A stretch of DNA of 30,198 nt from JBQTKD01 sp052389435 (GTDB lineage Bacteria; Actinomycetota; Actinomycetes; Sporichthyales; Sporichthyaceae), in NCBI GenBank assembly GCA_052389435.1, contig JBQTIB010000128.1, forward strand, positions 1 through 30,198, written 5' to 3'. The notes below the pieces were generated by a model. It made no database searches, was not told where the DNA came from, and saw nothing but the letters and a program-made list of their open reading frames with translations. Made by a program: the position numbers and the translations under genes. Position 1 is the first letter of the stretch. Each line of letters opens with the position of its first letter. Positions 10,101-16,626 of this stretch are shown piece by piece.

Positions 10101-10156
10101 TCTCGGCCACGCCCCTGCCTTCGTCTCGCCGCGAACGCGAGGCCCCGGGCCGGTAG
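7112..10156 (+). CDS. MobF-family relaxase/helicase (TraA-like)
   Basis: A 1014-residue conjugative relaxase that would nick the transfer origin, attach covalently to the 5' end through an N-terminal tyrosine and unwind the strand to be moved. ATG 7112 gives MSLARLSAGSGYRYLL with candidate tyrosines near residue 13 and in AYYAASG. The metal-binding triad is H212, H223 and H225 (DPNLHTHVV). The RecD-like helicase half has Walker A GPAGTGKT (546-553), Walker B ILDEAS (about 630), LLLVGDHRQLDAVDAGGAF, and TIHRAQGATVD (H864) followed by YVALGRGRE. All motifs are intact. Length is normal for actinobacterial TraA proteins. It is followed by the excisionase and integrase genes, and flanked on both sides by a 30-bp direct repeat. 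Confidence 0.93.
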   Translation: MSLARLSAGSGYRYLLRNTAAGDVARASGQELTAYYAASGNPPGRWLGSGLAGLAQSGEAPTLVPGALVTEPGMAALYGAGHHPTTGEQLGRPYPAYKSAEQRIAEAIAGLPDSLSEPARAAAVAAIEARVGATPKRSAVAGFDLTFTVPKSASVLWALGDDAVRAAVVDAHRESIDVVLGLIEERFLFTRTGTNSCMQVDTRGLIAAAFDHFDSRTGDPNLHTHVVIANKVQGPDGIWRSVDAQVLYRAAVACSEVYDSLLADALATRLPVTWAHRDRGPRRTAAFEIDGLGDELLAAFSGRSHQIETDLDELVVEFAGTHGREPSRIEMLRLRQHATLTTRPTKHVHSLSELQARWARTASQLTGRSTEQIVTAALHDQPCSADSVDDAVAEMLAETVLTGIQTRRSTWTRANMLAEAARASRHLRLPTPQARLDLLDRVVDAALAGCIGLDPPVLFHSPARFRRADASSVFERNGDAAFTTAAVLDAEARLLAALDDDAAPTVPAAVTEPLGRPMPGQRLAPDQHAAIVGISGSGRRLDVLVGPAGTGKTRTLAILTRAWANAHGPGSVVGLAPSAAAAFALGNALDVQCETTAKWLHDNDPADPSCKRDPVAGTLAGQALRPGMLVILDEASLASTAHLDALLAHANSAGAKLLLVGDHRQLDAVDAGGAFALLAETATAQGRGHELHALWRFRNRWEAEATRALRTGEPAALDAYAERGRLHEGDTNAVTEAAYRAWSDDLAAGRTSLLLAADRDTVAALNLRARTDRLAGEGPAGPEALLHDGTRCSVGDRIVTRRNNRQIPVSGEGFVRNGANWTVAQVRPDGSLLAASDQPGSDTVHLPAGYVDEHVELGYATTIHRAQGATVDTAHAIATGVMDRRALYVALGRGREANHVYVATDGLADGEAHGREPHVSGRQILEQVLARDGGELSATATLRIRRDQSRSVARLRAIRDLLAPPGSPPSSDLDDVQALAELDQLVRSHRAAQSRGLSATPLPSSRREREAPGR

Positions 10157-10165
10157 CGGCTTGCG

Positions 10166-10195
10166 GTCGATCTGGACGCCGCACGCGCGCACATA
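10166..10195 (+). repeat. 30-bp direct repeat, copy 2 (downstream of relaxase)
   Basis: Partner of 7035-7064. It lies 10 bases after the relaxase stop and in the same reading frame as the relaxase, so it would encode VDLDAARAHI if the TAG at 10154 were read through. Confidence 0.6.
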
Positions 10196-10290
10196 AGAAG
10201 TGCGCCGGTCCGTACGCCCAGGGACGGCGTGGTCCCAACGACACGAGACGCGCGCGTCAGGCCACGGCCGACGCGCCGAGGAGGTCCTGC

Positions 10291-10521
10291 ATGACCACAC
10301 CCACCACCGTTGCCTCGCTGCCCGCGCAGCGGCGCCGCCTGGTCCTGACCGTCGAAGAGGCGGCGGACGACCTCGGCATCGGGCGGACCCTGATGTACGC
10401 GCTGATCCGCGACGGCGCCGTGGAATCCGTCCGCATCGGAAGGCTGCGTCGCGTCCCCGCCGAGGCACTCTCGGAGTACGTCGCCCGGCTGCGCGAGACG
10501 CCCGGAGGCCACATTGGCTGA
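10291..10521 (+). CDS. Excisionase-like helix-turn-helix DNA-binding protein
   Basis: A 76-residue protein of the HTH_17/MerR-like excisionase type. LVLTVEEAADDLGIGRTLMYALIRDG is the recognition helix region and VRIGRLRRVPAEALSEYV the wing and terminal helix. Such proteins bend attachment-site DNA and steer the integrase toward excision; some act as transcription factors instead. ATG 10291 has a strong GAGGAGG (10278-10284) six bases upstream. The 3' end overlaps the integrase start by 8 bases, so the two are translationally coupled, as expected for a xis-int pair. Confidence 0.88.
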   Translation: MTTPTTVASLPAQRRRLVLTVEEAADDLGIGRTLMYALIRDGAVESVRIGRLRRVPAEALSEYVARLRETPGGHIG

Positions 10522-11758
10522 CCGCACCCGGCGCCCGAACGGTGCCTCCTCGATCTACCAGGGCGCCGACGGCAAGTGGCATGGGCGAGTCACCGTCGGA
10601 GTTCGAGACGACGGCCGCCCCGACCGCCGGCACGTCGAACGCAACACCCAGGCCGAGGTCATTCGAGCGGTCCGAGAACTGGAGCGGGCCCGCGACGGTG
10701 GCCAGGTCCGCAAGGCCGGCCGGGTGTGGACCGTGGAGAACTGGCTGGACCACTGGGTCGAGAACATCGCCGCCGCCAGCGTCCGCCCCAGTTCGCTCGA
10801 CGCCTACCGCGTCGCCGTCCGCGTGCACCTCGTTCCCGGTGTAGGCGCGCACCGCCTCGACAAGCTCGAGCCCGAGCACCTCGAGCGGCTCTACGCCGCG
10901 ATGATCGCCAAGGGCAGCAAACCTGCGACGGCACACCAGGCCCACCGGACCATGCGAACGGCGCTCGGCGCAGCCCTGCGCCGTGGGCACGTCACGCACA
11001 ACGTCGCGTCCATCGCGAAGGCGCCGCGCGTGGAGGAGAACGAGGTCGAGCCGTTCACGGTGGCGGAGGTCCAACGCCTGCTAGAGGTCGGGCGGGAGAC
11101 GCGCAACGGCACTCGCTGGGCCCTCGCGCTCGCTCTAGGTTTGCGCCAGGGCGAGGCGCTCGGCCTGACCTGGGAGGACGTCGACCTCGACGGCGCCGTG
11201 CTGTGGGTGCGGCGCACTCGGGTGCGTCCGAGCTACGAGCACGGGTGCGAATCGCCGTGCGGGCGCAGGGCGCCCGGCTTCTGCCCGGACAGGCGCAACG
11301 TCCGCGGCGAGACCGCCCCGACCAAGTCATCGGCGGGCCGCCGAGGCATCGGCCTACCCGACGCCCTGGTGGACCTGCTGCGCGAACACGCACGGGTACA
11401 GGCGGCCGAGCGAGAGGTCGCCGGCCAGCTCTGGCGCGACGAGGGCTGGGTGTTCACCGACCCCACGGGCGCACCGGTGAACATGAACACCGATCACCGC
11501 ATCTGGAAGGCACTGCTCGTCACGGCCGGCCTTCGCGACGGTCGCCTGCACGACGCCCGGCACACCGCAGCAACCGCCCTGCTGCTGCTCGGCGTGCCCG
11601 ACCGGGCAGTCATGGGAATCATGGGCTGGTCCGATACGGGCATGGCCGCGCGCTACCAACACATCACCGGCGCGGTCCGGCGCGACGTCGCCCAGCAGGT
11701 CAACGGGCTGCTCTGGCCGAGCGCCGAGCGGGACCAGCCAGGTCCAGGGCGTGCATGA
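10514..11758 (+). CDS. Tyrosine site-specific integrase
   Basis: A 414-residue phage-type integrase. TTG 10514 is supported by GGAGG at 10504-10508. The N-terminal arm-binding part is SIYQGADGKWHGRVTVGV. A SAM-like core-binding domain covers about residues 75-190. The catalytic domain has Arg in LALGLRQGEALGL, His-x-x-Arg in HDARHTAATALL and the nucleophile in ARYQHITG, so it looks active. A Cys-bearing insertion (YEHGCESPCGRRAPGFCP, about residues 238-255) sits just after the first catalytic Arg region; it could bind a metal, and similar inserts occur in other actinobacterial integrases. The probable target is the 3' end of tRNA-Ser at 13173. The stop overlaps the next gene's ATG. Confidence 0.94.
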   Translation: MADRTRRPNGASSIYQGADGKWHGRVTVGVRDDGRPDRRHVERNTQAEVIRAVRELERARDGGQVRKAGRVWTVENWLDHWVENIAAASVRPSSLDAYRVAVRVHLVPGVGAHRLDKLEPEHLERLYAAMIAKGSKPATAHQAHRTMRTALGAALRRGHVTHNVASIAKAPRVEENEVEPFTVAEVQRLLEVGRETRNGTRWALALALGLRQGEALGLTWEDVDLDGAVLWVRRTRVRPSYEHGCESPCGRRAPGFCPDRRNVRGETAPTKSSAGRRGIGLPDALVDLLREHARVQAAEREVAGQLWRDEGWVFTDPTGAPVNMNTDHRIWKALLVTAGLRDGRLHDARHTAATALLLLGVPDRAVMGIMGWSDTGMAARYQHITGAVRRDVAQQVNGLLWPSAERDQPGPGRA

Positions 11759-12390
11759 ATAACTACACATACGCTATGAGTCGATGTAGACTTTCATACA
11801 TAGACCGCTCTCACCGCCTCCTGGCCCTGGAACCGATCTTCCGGTCTAGGGACGCAGTCGCGGCCGGCATTTCGTGGCGCGACCTCTACGCAATGCGGGA
11901 CGAGGGGGAGATCCTGCAACTCTCGCGGGGGCTCTATCAGCGGGCGGAGGCCGCCGGCGGGGGCGATCTCGACTTCGTAACCGTCTGCGGACGCGCACCG
12001 GAGAGCACGATCTGCCTGGACTCCGCGCTGGCGTACTGGGACCTCACCGACGACATCCCCACCGTCGTGCACCTGGCCGTTGCCCGAGGCGCTCATCGGC
12101 CTCGTATCGACTACCCGCTGACCCGGGTCCACGTGTTCCACGCCACCACGTTCGAACTCGGCCGCCTGCAGGTGGGCGCCGAACCGGGCGAGCGGTTCTG
12201 GATCACCGACCGCGAACGCACCGTCGTCGACGCCTTCCGCCTGCCTCGTCTGAGCGGCGAGGACGCCGCGCTGCACGCGCTCCGCCGCTATCTCGCCACG
12301 CGCCCCGACCGAGCTCGGTTGGCCGAGACCGCCCGATCGCTGCGGGCCTGGTCGGCTCTGCGGGCGGCACTGCGGGTGATGGAGGCGTGA
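11755..12390 (+). CDS. AbiEi-type antitoxin / transcriptional regulator
   Basis: A 211-residue protein of the type IV AbiEi antitoxin family, which bind operator repeats through an N-terminal winged helix and silence the abiE operon. The N-terminal part (SRDAVAAGISWRDLYAMRDEGEILQLSRGLYQR) is the family's winged-helix motif, and the C-terminal domain has ERTVVDAFRLPRLSGEDAALHALRRYL. ATG 11755 overlaps the integrase stop (ATGA). An alternative ATG at 11776 lies within an AT-rich imperfect palindrome. It overlaps the AbiEii remnant by four bases (GTGA). The reading frame is intact although its toxin partner is broken, so it may persist as an orphan regulator or a decoy antitoxin. Confidence 0.85.
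   Translation: MNNYTYAMSRCRLSYIDRSHRLLALEPIFRSRDAVAAGISWRDLYAMRDEGEILQLSRGLYQRAEAAGGGDLDFVTVCGRAPESTICLDSALAYWDLTDDIPTVVHLAVARGAHRPRIDYPLTRVHVFHATTFELGRLQVGAEPGERFWITDRERTVVDAFRLPRLSGEDAALHALRRYLATRPDRARLAETARSLRAWSALRAALRVMEA
11775..11798 (+). promoter_or_regulatory. AT-rich imperfect palindrome, possible AbiEi operator
   Basis: TATGAGTC, six bases, then GACTTTCATA form an inverted repeat that differs by a two-base insertion. The surrounding 11757-11805 is strikingly AT-rich. AbiEi proteins are known to repress their own operon at inverted repeats. If this is the operator it overlaps the gene's 5' end, which would favour transcription starting inside the integrase tail. Confidence 0.4.
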
Positions 12391-13076
12391 CCCCCACGAA
12401 CCGCTCGACCACGGCGGGGCGGGTCTACCTCGACCTTCGAGGCGAGATTGCGGGCATCGAGACGGACGACGGCCTGCTGTTCCATGTCGAGCCCTGAGCG
12501 CCGCCACCATTCGCGAGAGCGATCAGTACGGCGGGGTGCGCATCACGGTCCCCGCTCGCCTCGACCGGGCGCGCTACCCGGCCCTGCTGGGCGGGACATT
12601 CGTCCTGCGCGGCTGTCCGCTGGAGACGGTGCTGGCGGAGAAGCTGGTCCCGATGATCGACCGCGCCGACACGAACACCCGTGACCGCGACTTCGCCGAC
12701 GTTGCCACGCTGATCGGCAGACATCCGATCGGCTCGGTCGCCCTCGGTGCCGCCCTCGGTGCGACCGCTCGCCACCGAGGGCGGCACTCTGCGGCCGATC
12801 GCTGACGTCCTGGTCAACTTCGCCGAGGACCGGCAGGCTTCCTGGGAACATTTCGTCGCTCGAGCCGGCTTGGCCTCCACGATGCCCCGCAGCTTCGCGG
12901 AGGTCATCGCCCGCGTGATCGCCTTCGCGGATCCCGTGCTCAGCGGCACGGCGCCGATCGGGACGTGGATTCCCGGGGCGGCGACCTGGCATGCCGCCCC
13001 GCCGCGCCATCGCGACGGACGAGCCCGGCTGCACCGCGCCGCGAGCCGCCGACGCCGTCGCGCTGAGCACAAATGA
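12387..13076 (+). pseudogene. AbiEii-type nucleotidyltransferase toxin, decayed
   Basis: Starts at GTG 12387 with GGAGG just upstream and a four-base overlap with AbiEi. TPTNRSTTAGRVYLDL matches the family's N-terminus, but the next residues (RGEIAGIETDDGLLF) belong roughly 75 residues further on, so an in-frame deletion has removed the GG...D-x-D nucleotidyltransferase core. A one-base loss near 12490 shifts the frame before SAATIRESDQYGGVRIT. A one-base gain near 12780 shifts it back before LRPIADVLVNFAEDRQASWEHF. The C-terminal FADPVLSG and GAATW are recognisable. The toxin cannot be functional. Confidence 0.82.
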
Positions 13077-13103
13077 GACGGAATGAGCACAAATGAGACG
13101 GAA
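13064..13103 (+). repeat. Perfect 20-bp tandem duplication
   Basis: TGAGCACAAATGAGACGGAA occurs twice in a row, followed by a third partial TGAGACGGA (13106-13114). It lies at the end of the decayed AbiEii gene, about 20 bases before the tRNA terminator. Confidence 0.95.
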
Positions 13104-13122
13104 ACTGAGACGGAGACAGACA

Positions 13123-13156
13123 AACGCCGGGCACCCGTGGATCGGTGCCCGGCGTT
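13123..13156 (-). terminator. Intrinsic terminator of tRNA-Ser
   Basis: A perfect 13-bp stem (AACGCCGGGCACC against GGTGCCCGGCGTT) around an eight-base loop. On the minus strand it follows the tRNA 3' end by 16 bases and is followed by TTTGTCTGTCT. Confidence 0.85.
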
Positions 13157-13172
13157 CGTGCTGCTCAACCGG

Positions 13173-13257
13173 CGGAGGATACGAGATTTGAACTCGTGAG
13201 GGGTTGCCCCCAACACGCTTTCCAAGCGTGCGCCCTAGGCCACTAGGCGAATCCTCC
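13173..13257 (-). tRNA. tRNA-Ser (anticodon GGA)
   Basis: An 85-nt class II tRNA. The acceptor stem GGAGGAT pairs with ATCCTCC and the discriminator base is G. The anticodon stem CACGC/GCGTG encloses loop TTGGAAA, giving anticodon GGA (reads UCC and UCU). A long variable arm follows, and GTTCAAATC forms the T loop. The CCA tail is not encoded. It is transcribed away from the SRP RNA. The 3' end faces the mobile element, so it is the likely integration site. Confidence 0.97.
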
Positions 13258-13330
13258 TTGGAGCGGGCCCAACCCTACCGCCTCGCGACGGCGGTTCGGA
13301 CGCCGATCCGCACCCGGCCCCCAGTGCCCG

Positions 13331-13336
13331 TAGACT
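13331..13336 (+). promoter_or_regulatory. Probable −10 box of the SRP RNA
   Basis: TAGACT lies about 10 bases before the base of the SRP RNA stem. No good −35 box is visible. Confidence 0.5.
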
Positions 13337-13343
13337 CTGCGAC

Positions 13344-13430
13344 GGCCCCTCGCGTGGTGCCACCCTGTGAACCTCCCCAGGGCCGGAAGGCAGCAAGGAT
13401 AAGCGGGCTCTGGTAGGTGCGCGAGGGGTC
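13344..13430 (+). ncRNA. ffs: Signal recognition particle RNA, small bacterial type
   Basis: Outer stem CCCCTCGCG (13346-13354) pairs with CGCGAGGGG (13420-13428). The conserved Ffh-binding hairpin has the GGAA tetraloop and bulges: CCAGGGCCGGAAGGCAGCAAGG. This RNA scaffolds Ffh and FtsY for co-translational membrane targeting. Ends are set by the stem and are accurate to a few bases. It lies just before dnaX, the usual actinomycete placement. Confidence 0.95.
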
Positions 13431-13453
13431 CTTTTCGTGTCCTCGGCGCCGCA

Positions 13454-13459
13454 TAGGGT
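13454..13459 (+). promoter_or_regulatory. Leaderless −10 box for dnaX
   Basis: TAGGGT ends six bases before the dnaX GTG, the spacing at which transcription would begin at or next to the start codon. The AGGG within it could also act as a ribosome site on a longer transcript. Confidence 0.45.
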
Positions 13460-13465
13460 GGGCGC

Positions 13466-15736
13466 GTGACGCAGGCCCTCTACCGCCGGTACCGCCCCGA
13501 GACCTTCTCCGAGGTCATCGGGCAGGAGCACGTCACCGAGCCACTGGGCCAGGCCATCCGCAACGGCCGGGTGAACCACGCCTACCTGTTCAGCGGCCCG
13601 CGAGGGTGCGGCAAAACCACCAGCGCGCGCATCCTCGCCCGCGCGCTGAACTGCGAAAACGGCCCGACGCCCGAGCCGTGCGGCACGTGTCAGTCGTGCC
13701 GGGACCTCGCCCGCGGCGGAGGCGGCGGGCTCGACGTCATCGAGATCGACGCGGCCAGCCACGGCGGCGTCGACGACGCCCGGGACCTACGCGAACGCGC
13801 CGCGTTCGCCCCGGCGTCCTCGCGCTACAAGATCTACATCATCGACGAGGCGCACATGGTGACCACGCAGGGCTTCAACGCCCTGCTCAAGGTCGTCGAG
13901 GAGCCGCCGGAGCACCTCAAGTTCATTTTCGCGACCACCGAGCCGGACAAGGTCATCGCGACCATCCGCTCGCGGACCCACCACTACCCGTTCCGCCTCG
14001 TCGCTCCCGGCGTGCTGCGGGACTACCTCGGCCAACTGTGCGAACGGGAGAAGGTGCCGGTCGACCCGGCGGTGCTGCCGCTGGTCGTTCGGGCCGGCGC
14101 AGGCTCGGTCCGGGACAGCCTGTCCGTGCTGGACCAGCTCATCGCGGGCGCCGGGGTCGAGGGCCTGACGCTGCCGCGCGCGACGGCGCTGCTCGGCTAC
14201 ACCGACGCAGCCCTGCTCGACGAGGTCGTCGACGCCTTCGCCGCCCGCGACGGCGCCGGGGTGTTCCGGCTCGTGGAGCGGGTCTTGGAGGGCGGGCACG
14301 ATCCGCGTCGCTTCGTCGCCGACCTGCTCGACCGCCTCCGGGATCTCGTCGTGCTCGCGGCGGTTCCGGACACGGACATGACGGGCCTGGTCGACGCCCC
14401 AGCCGACGCGGTGGAGCGCATGCGCGCCCAGGCCTCCCGGTTCTCCCCGGCGGACCTGTCCCGGGCCGCGGACCTGGTCAACGCGGGCCTGACCGAGATG
14501 CGCGGCGCCACCGCTCCCCGCCTGCTGCTGGAGCTGATCTGCGCGCGCGTGCTGCTCCCCGGCGCCGGGTCCGGGCTGGAGAACGAGGCCTACCGCGACC
14601 TGCAGGTGCGCCTCGACCGCGTCGAACGGCAGATGCTCGCCGGCGGTCCACCGCCACGAGCCGAAGCCCCCTCCCGCCCCGTCGCAGCTCCGGCCCAGGC
14701 GCCCGCACCCGCAGCTGCCCCGGCCCCGGCCGCCCGGCCCGAGCCCGCCGCAGCCTGGCCGGACGTCGCAGCCCCGCCTGCTCCCCCTCCCGCCCAGGCC
14801 GCCGTCGCGCAACCCGCTGCGGATCGCTCGCACGCGGCGTCGGGTGTTGCGGCGCCGTCCGGACCGGCACCCGGCGCCGTGGCGACGCCGGGCGTCTCGG
14901 CTCCAGCGGGTCCTCCGTCCGCCGGGTCGGCGTCGGGCGTCCGGACTTCGGAGGAACCTTCGTCCGCCGGGTCGATGCCGGGCGTCCCGGCTCCTGCGGG
15001 CAGTTCGTCTGCCGGGTCGGCGTCGGCCGGGACCGCAGCTGCGGCGTCCGCGCAGACCCCGCCTGCCGCCGCGACCCCTGCGCCTGCGGAGGTCGCGACC
15101 CCGGCCCACCCGCCCGCGGCCGGCGGCGGCGATCTCGCCACCGTTCGTCGGTTCTGGCCGGACATCCTCACCGAAGTCGCGAAGATCCGCCGCTTCGTCT
15201 GGATGACGCTCAGCGACGGGGTACAGGTCGTGTCGGTCGACGGCACCAACCTCGTGCTCGCCTTCGCCGAGGACGGCAAGCGCAAGAACTTCCTGGGCTC
15301 CGGCACGGACGCGCTCGGCGAGGCCATCCAGCGGGTGCTGCGCACCAAGTACCGCATCGACGCCGTCCTGGATCCGGCTCGCGCCGCCGGCGCGAAGACT
15401 CCGCCCGCGGGCCCGAGCCATGCGACGTCTCCGCCGCCCGCGGAGCCCGCCCCCTCGCCCGCCCCCTTGCCCGCGGCCCTCGCGCCGGAACCGGCGCCGC
15501 CGCCCGCGCCGGGACCCGCCGCACCGTCGGAGGCAGCCGCGGCGGCACGCGCTGCGGCCGCGCAGGCGACGAGTCAGGCCCCGCGCACCACGCCCGTCGC
15601 GGCGGAGGAGACCGGCCCGGCGGACGAGGAGGCCAGTCCCGACGACGAGACCATGGACGACTCCGGCCTGTCCGGCCAGGAGCTCCTGATGCGCACGCTG
15701 GGCGCGACGGTCCTCGAGGAAATCCACCACGACTGA
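13466..15736 (+). CDS. dnaX: DNA polymerase III subunit gamma/tau
   Basis: A 756-residue clamp-loader ATPase that opens the sliding clamp and links it to the replisome. GTG 13466 gives MTQALYRRYRPETFSEVIGQ, the family N-terminus. Walker A GPRGCGKT is at 44-51; zinc cysteines at 63, 72, 75 and 78; DEAH at 127-130; the sensor region FIFATTEPDKV is near 155. The AAA+ module is followed by a helical collar, then an Ala/Pro-rich linker (about 385-550) that includes a 15-residue repeat. A tau-specific domain follows (FWPDILTEVAKIRRFVWMTL, about 557 onward), and then an acidic tail. I saw no obvious slippery run, so it is likely made only as the long form. Confidence 0.97.
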   Translation: MTQALYRRYRPETFSEVIGQEHVTEPLGQAIRNGRVNHAYLFSGPRGCGKTTSARILARALNCENGPTPEPCGTCQSCRDLARGGGGGLDVIEIDAASHGGVDDARDLRERAAFAPASSRYKIYIIDEAHMVTTQGFNALLKVVEEPPEHLKFIFATTEPDKVIATIRSRTHHYPFRLVAPGVLRDYLGQLCEREKVPVDPAVLPLVVRAGAGSVRDSLSVLDQLIAGAGVEGLTLPRATALLGYTDAALLDEVVDAFAARDGAGVFRLVERVLEGGHDPRRFVADLLDRLRDLVVLAAVPDTDMTGLVDAPADAVERMRAQASRFSPADLSRAADLVNAGLTEMRGATAPRLLLELICARVLLPGAGSGLENEAYRDLQVRLDRVERQMLAGGPPPRAEAPSRPVAAPAQAPAPAAAPAPAARPEPAAAWPDVAAPPAPPPAQAAVAQPAADRSHAASGVAAPSGPAPGAVATPGVSAPAGPPSAGSASGVRTSEEPSSAGSMPGVPAPAGSSSAGSASAGTAAAASAQTPPAAATPAPAEVATPAHPPAAGGGDLATVRRFWPDILTEVAKIRRFVWMTLSDGVQVVSVDGTNLVLAFAEDGKRKNFLGSGTDALGEAIQRVLRTKYRIDAVLDPARAAGAKTPPAGPSHATSPPPAEPAPSPAPLPAALAPEPAPPPAPGPAAPSEAAAAARAAAAQATSQAPRTTPVAAEETGPADEEASPDDETMDDSGLSGQELLMRTLGATVLEEIHHD
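14871..15050 (+). repeat. Four degenerate 45-bp tandem repeats inside dnaX
   Basis: Units begin at 14871, 14916, 14961 and 15006; CGTCCGCCGGGTCG recurs at exact 45-base steps in the last three (one substitution in the last). Each encodes 15 residues of the type PSSAGSxxGVxAPAG in the disordered linker. Confidence 0.85.
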
Positions 15737-15751
15737 ACCGCGGGGATCGCC

Positions 15752-15769
15752 CCGGGCCGCACCGCCCGG
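15752..15769 (+). terminator. Weak hairpin after dnaX
   Basis: CCGGGC and GCCCGG form a six-base-pair stem 15 bases after the dnaX stop. There is no T-run, so termination is uncertain. Confidence 0.3.
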
Positions 15770-15936
15770 AGGATTCCCGCGCGCCGATCGCCGAGGATGT
15801 CATCCTTTTCCGCGATGCCCGGCGCGGAGATTCCGGCCTTGCGGGGGACTTGCCTTCGCCCGTGACCAACTTCGGCCCGATTTCCCGGCCGACTCTGGTC
15901 GCCAGCGCGGTACAGCGCCCCTGACCAGACCCGAAC

Positions 15937-15976
15937 CCGGGGGGCCGGGGGGCCGGGGGGCCGGGGGGCCGGGGGG
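15937..15976 (+). repeat. (CCGGGGGG)5 microsatellite, G-quadruplex-forming
   Basis: Five perfect copies of CCGGGGGG, giving five G6 runs on the plus strand separated by two bases, between convergent dnaX and the DUF5063 gene. It may form a G-quadruplex and block both converging polymerases. Confidence 0.97.
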
Positions 15977-15982
15977 CGGAGG

Positions 15983-16549
15983 CTAGTGGGCTACGGCTTC
16001 GGCGGCGGCGGCCGCGGAGGAGGACGTCGGGGCGCCGGCGGCGTCGAGGCGGTCGTGCGCGACGACCGACTGCAGGGCGCGCATGGTCGTGGCGGCCTGG
16101 CTGCCCCAGTGGCTGAGGTAGGAGAACTGCCACCACCACAGCGCCTCGGAGTGGCGGCCGGCCTTGTAGTGCTGCAGGCCGTGCAGCAGCGCACCGGCGA
16201 CCGAGGCGAGGTCGTCGGAGATCCGGCAGCGCAGCAGCTCGGGCTTGGGCTCGTAGGGGTCGAAGACCTCGGCGTACTCGTCGATCGGGTCGAGGAGGGT
16301 CGCGAGCGCGACGCGGAGCTCGTCGAGGTCCGGGTCCTCGCCGGCGTCGGTCTCGAACTGCTCCTCGAGCAGGATGTCCGAGATCGCGCCGAGGCGGCCG
16401 CCGGCGAGCAGCAGCTGCGAGACCGAGACCAGCAGGATCGACACGGCCTCGCCGGGCCGGTCGGACCGTGCGACCTCGCGCAACGCGATCAGAAAGCCCT
16501 CGACCTGGTCGGCGATCTGAACGCCGAAGCCGTCCGGTTCCTCACCCAT
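15983..16549 (-). CDS. DUF5063 domain protein
   Basis: A 188-residue cytosolic protein, mostly helical, of the DUF5063 type found next to recR in actinomycetes. Typical stretches are IADQVEGFLIALREVA near the N-terminus and HYKAGRHSEALWWWQFSYLSHWG near the C-terminus. ATG 16549 is chosen for the family-like start MGEEPDGFG; GGGG lies about seven bases upstream. It is the last gene of a ybaB-recR-DUF5063 unit, 77 bases after recR. Function is unknown; the neighbourhood suggests a link to RecR-dependent repair or simply co-transcription. Confidence 0.88.
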   Translation of the reverse strand: MGEEPDGFGVQIADQVEGFLIALREVARSDRPGEAVSILLVSVSQLLLAGGRLGAISDILLEEQFETDAGEDPDLDELRVALATLLDPIDEYAEVFDPYEPKPELLRCRISDDLASVAGALLHGLQHYKAGRHSEALWWWQFSYLSHWGSQAATTMRALQSVVAHDRLDAAGAPTSSSAAAAAEAVAH

Positions 16550-16626
16550 CGACAGACCCCATCCACATCCGCTCGCCACTGGCGGGCAGCGAGCACGTCT
16601 TCGACCGACGCTACGACGACAGTCGA

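Larger units (their letters stand above)
7030..13172 (+). mobile_element. Putative integrative mobilizable element next to tRNA-Ser
   Basis: Relaxase, excisionase-like protein, integrase and an AbiE pair lie in one orientation and end beside the 3' end of a tRNA gene, the commonest target of tyrosine integrases. No FtsK/TraB translocase, type IV secretion or replication gene is present, so it would need a helper. Left limit is arbitrary: no second copy of the tRNA 3' end was found in the window, and the toxin and IS region could belong to the same island. Confidence 0.5.

Noticed and set aside
1..13172. Second copy of the tRNA-Ser 3' end as attL
   Set aside because: Searched by eye for GGAGGATACGAGATTTGAAC on either strand; none seen in the window.
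13417..15924. Long frame (835 codons) overlapping dnaX in another frame
   Set aside because: Arg/Pro-rich shadow of dnaX, typical of high GC; no homology-like motifs.
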